From: an uncultured Collinsella sp.
GTDB lineage: Bacteria; Actinomycetota; Coriobacteriia; Coriobacteriales; Coriobacteriaceae
DNA: 41,613 bases
Assembly (NCBI GenBank): GCA_900549655.1
Contig: UROZ01000005.1
Span: forward strand, 1 to 41,613
Reading direction: 5' to 3'
The notes under the pieces are model-generated. The model was not told the DNA's origin. It saw nothing but the letters and a program-made list of their open reading frames with translations, and ran no database searches. Positions 40,587-41,613 of the stretch are shown here, piece by piece. The position numbers and the translations under genes were made by a program. Numbering within the stretch: the first letter of the stretch is position 1; each line of letters opens with the position of its first letter.

Positions 40587-41348
40587 CTACTCCAGCCCTG
40601 GCCCGCTGTACTTCCCTGTCTCTGAGTCGTAGCTCAGCACGGCGACCTCGCCGTTCTTCATGACGTTCCCGTCGATGTAGTAATGGCTGGCCCCGTCATG
40701 CCAGATACCGCGGTAGCCCGCAATGCCCGAGACCGCCTCGGTGTTGATGTGCCCGGCGATAACATCCAGATAGAACTTATGTCCCGCGTAATCGGGCGGC
40801 ATCGTGACAAATGACACGTCAGACGTGCCGAGCTTCCAGTACTCGCCGGCTTCCTCGTCAACGCCGGCGTGCACAAAGACCTGGCCGAAGGGGCTCTCGT
40901 AAAAGTAAGGGAGTTTGCGAACCCACGCGATGACGTCCGCGTGCTCGGCTTTTATACGCTCAACCGTAAAGCCGTAGGCCTCCTCGAACTCCCTGAGCCT
41001 CAAAAGGTGCTTAACGTGCTTGAATGCCTCGGCATCTAGGAAGCTCTTGGCCGTTGCCAGATTGCTGTCGGCAAGTATCCATGCCTGCGTAAAATTAGAA
41101 TCGTTTACCTCATCAATGTACTCGAGGAACATCTCCTCGTGGTTGCCGCGCAGCGCCACGACGCGGTCTCCGTAACGTTTTTGCAGGTCCATGACGAGTT
41201 CGAAGACCTCGAGCGAATCGGAGCCTCGGTCGCAGTAATCACCTAACAGGACCAGCTTGGAGTCCTCGGCCTCGAAGTCGATGGTGGAGAGCGACGCTTT
41301 AAAAGCGTCCAAGCATCCGTGAATGTCACTCATAGCGTAGATATGCAC
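40587..41348 (-). CDS. PPP-type metallophosphoesterase (serine/threonine phosphatase-like)
   Basis: A 253-residue phosphoesterase with motifs in PPP order: SDIHGC, LGDYCDRG, LRGNHEE, and later FVHAGV and AGHINTE. This is the arrangement of bacterial PrpE/ApaH-like protein phosphatases or dinucleotide polyphosphate hydrolases; the substrate is not determined. I start at GTG 41348 because AGGGGG lies seven bases upstream and the fold begins VHIYAMSDIHG. The frame remains open upstream to 41432 without conserved sequence. ATG at 41333 would be too late, cutting the first strand. Confidence 0.85.
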   Translation of the reverse strand: MHIYAMSDIHGCLDAFKASLSTIDFEAEDSKLVLLGDYCDRGSDSLEVFELVMDLQKRYGDRVVALRGNHEEMFLEYIDEVNDSNFTQAWILADSNLATAKSFLDAEAFKHVKHLLRLREFEEAYGFTVERIKAEHADVIAWVRKLPYFYESPFGQVFVHAGVDEEAGEYWKLGTSDVSFVTMPPDYAGHKFYLDVIAGHINTEAVSGIAGYRGIWHDGASHYYIDGNVMKNGEVAVLSYDSETGKYSGPGLE

Positions 41349-41613
41349 GTATGACCCCCTGTTTGCGTCGGGACCCCACTCGTTTGCGCCATGCGGCGCG
41401 GCGGCCCCTCTGACTTCGCGGACGCCAGGCAACCTTGTCCTGTCACGCCCCTCAACATGGTTAAAAGTATATCTCGCCGTGCGGACACAAATTTTATCCC
41501 TGGGCTCTAGCCGCCCGGCCTACGCTTGCCTCAAAGGCTGCCTGTACCCGCCGCCGCGCAAAAACTCATCCAACATTAATCTTGGCTCAAGAATCGCTTA
41601 ATCTATAACCTGC
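41349..41613. other. Upstream region at the right edge
   Basis: 265 bases upstream of the phosphoesterase gene. I see no gene, RNA or clear promoter; the last 60 bases are AT-rich and may belong to the next gene's control region. Confidence 0.3.

Noticed and set aside
1..41613. CRISPR array
   Set aside because: No series of three or more regularly spaced direct repeats was seen; the only spaced repeats are the two 40-bp units at 35731-35810, which lack spacer-like structure.

Overview
The window reads as chromosomal DNA of a high-GC anaerobic actinobacterium. Gene content (a Hyf-type formate hydrogenlyase, selenocysteine machinery, molybdenum enzymes, an NADP-type glutamate dehydrogenase) and the look of the intergenic repeats suggest a Coriobacteriia gut organism such as Collinsella. 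That placement is inferred from gene content and style, not from a marker gene.

From 1 to about 27.6 kb almost everything is on the minus strand and centres on molybdenum, selenium and formate. In the direction of transcription: fdhF (a selenoprotein with an in-frame UGA and a SECIS hairpin), hyfA-B-C-D-E-F-G-H-I-J, the protease gene hycI and the formate channel gene focA form one tightly packed formate hydrogenlyase operon (27569 to 12748). Next come a stand-alone cytoplasmic molybdopterin oxidoreductase, then selA-selB-selC (Sec synthase, Sec elongation factor, tRNA-Sec), mobA (molybdopterin dinucleotide synthesis) and a DUF3343 putative Se/S carrier. Thus the enzyme, much of its selenium insertion system, its cofactor finishing enzyme and its substrate channel lie together. 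gdhA and a two-gene molybdenum hydroxylase (FAD subunit plus a fused iron-sulfur/molybdenum subunit) complete the left part. selD and the hyp hydrogenase maturation genes are not in this window.

An IS110-family (IS1111-like) insertion sequence, 27590-29142, ends about 20 bases upstream of the fdhF start codon, so the original promoter region of the formate hydrogenlyase operon has probably been displaced or replaced. Beyond it lie REP-like repeats and a 236-bp AT-rich element with 38-bp terminal inverted repeats that looks like a MITE.

From 29.6 to 34.1 kb are a DUF2207 membrane protein, gluQ (tRNA-Asp queuosine glutamylation, possibly leaderless), a metallophosphatase and a small membrane protein. 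From 34.4 to 40.6 kb is an accessory, visibly AT-richer stretch: an AAA/DUF4143 ATPase with 40-bp repeats in its upstream region, a 958-residue PLD-nuclease/helicase/DUF3427 protein converging on a NUDIX hydrolase, and a 231-residue protein I do not recognise. A PPP-type phosphoesterase gene lies at the right end. No rRNA, CRISPR array, prophage or replication origin was seen.
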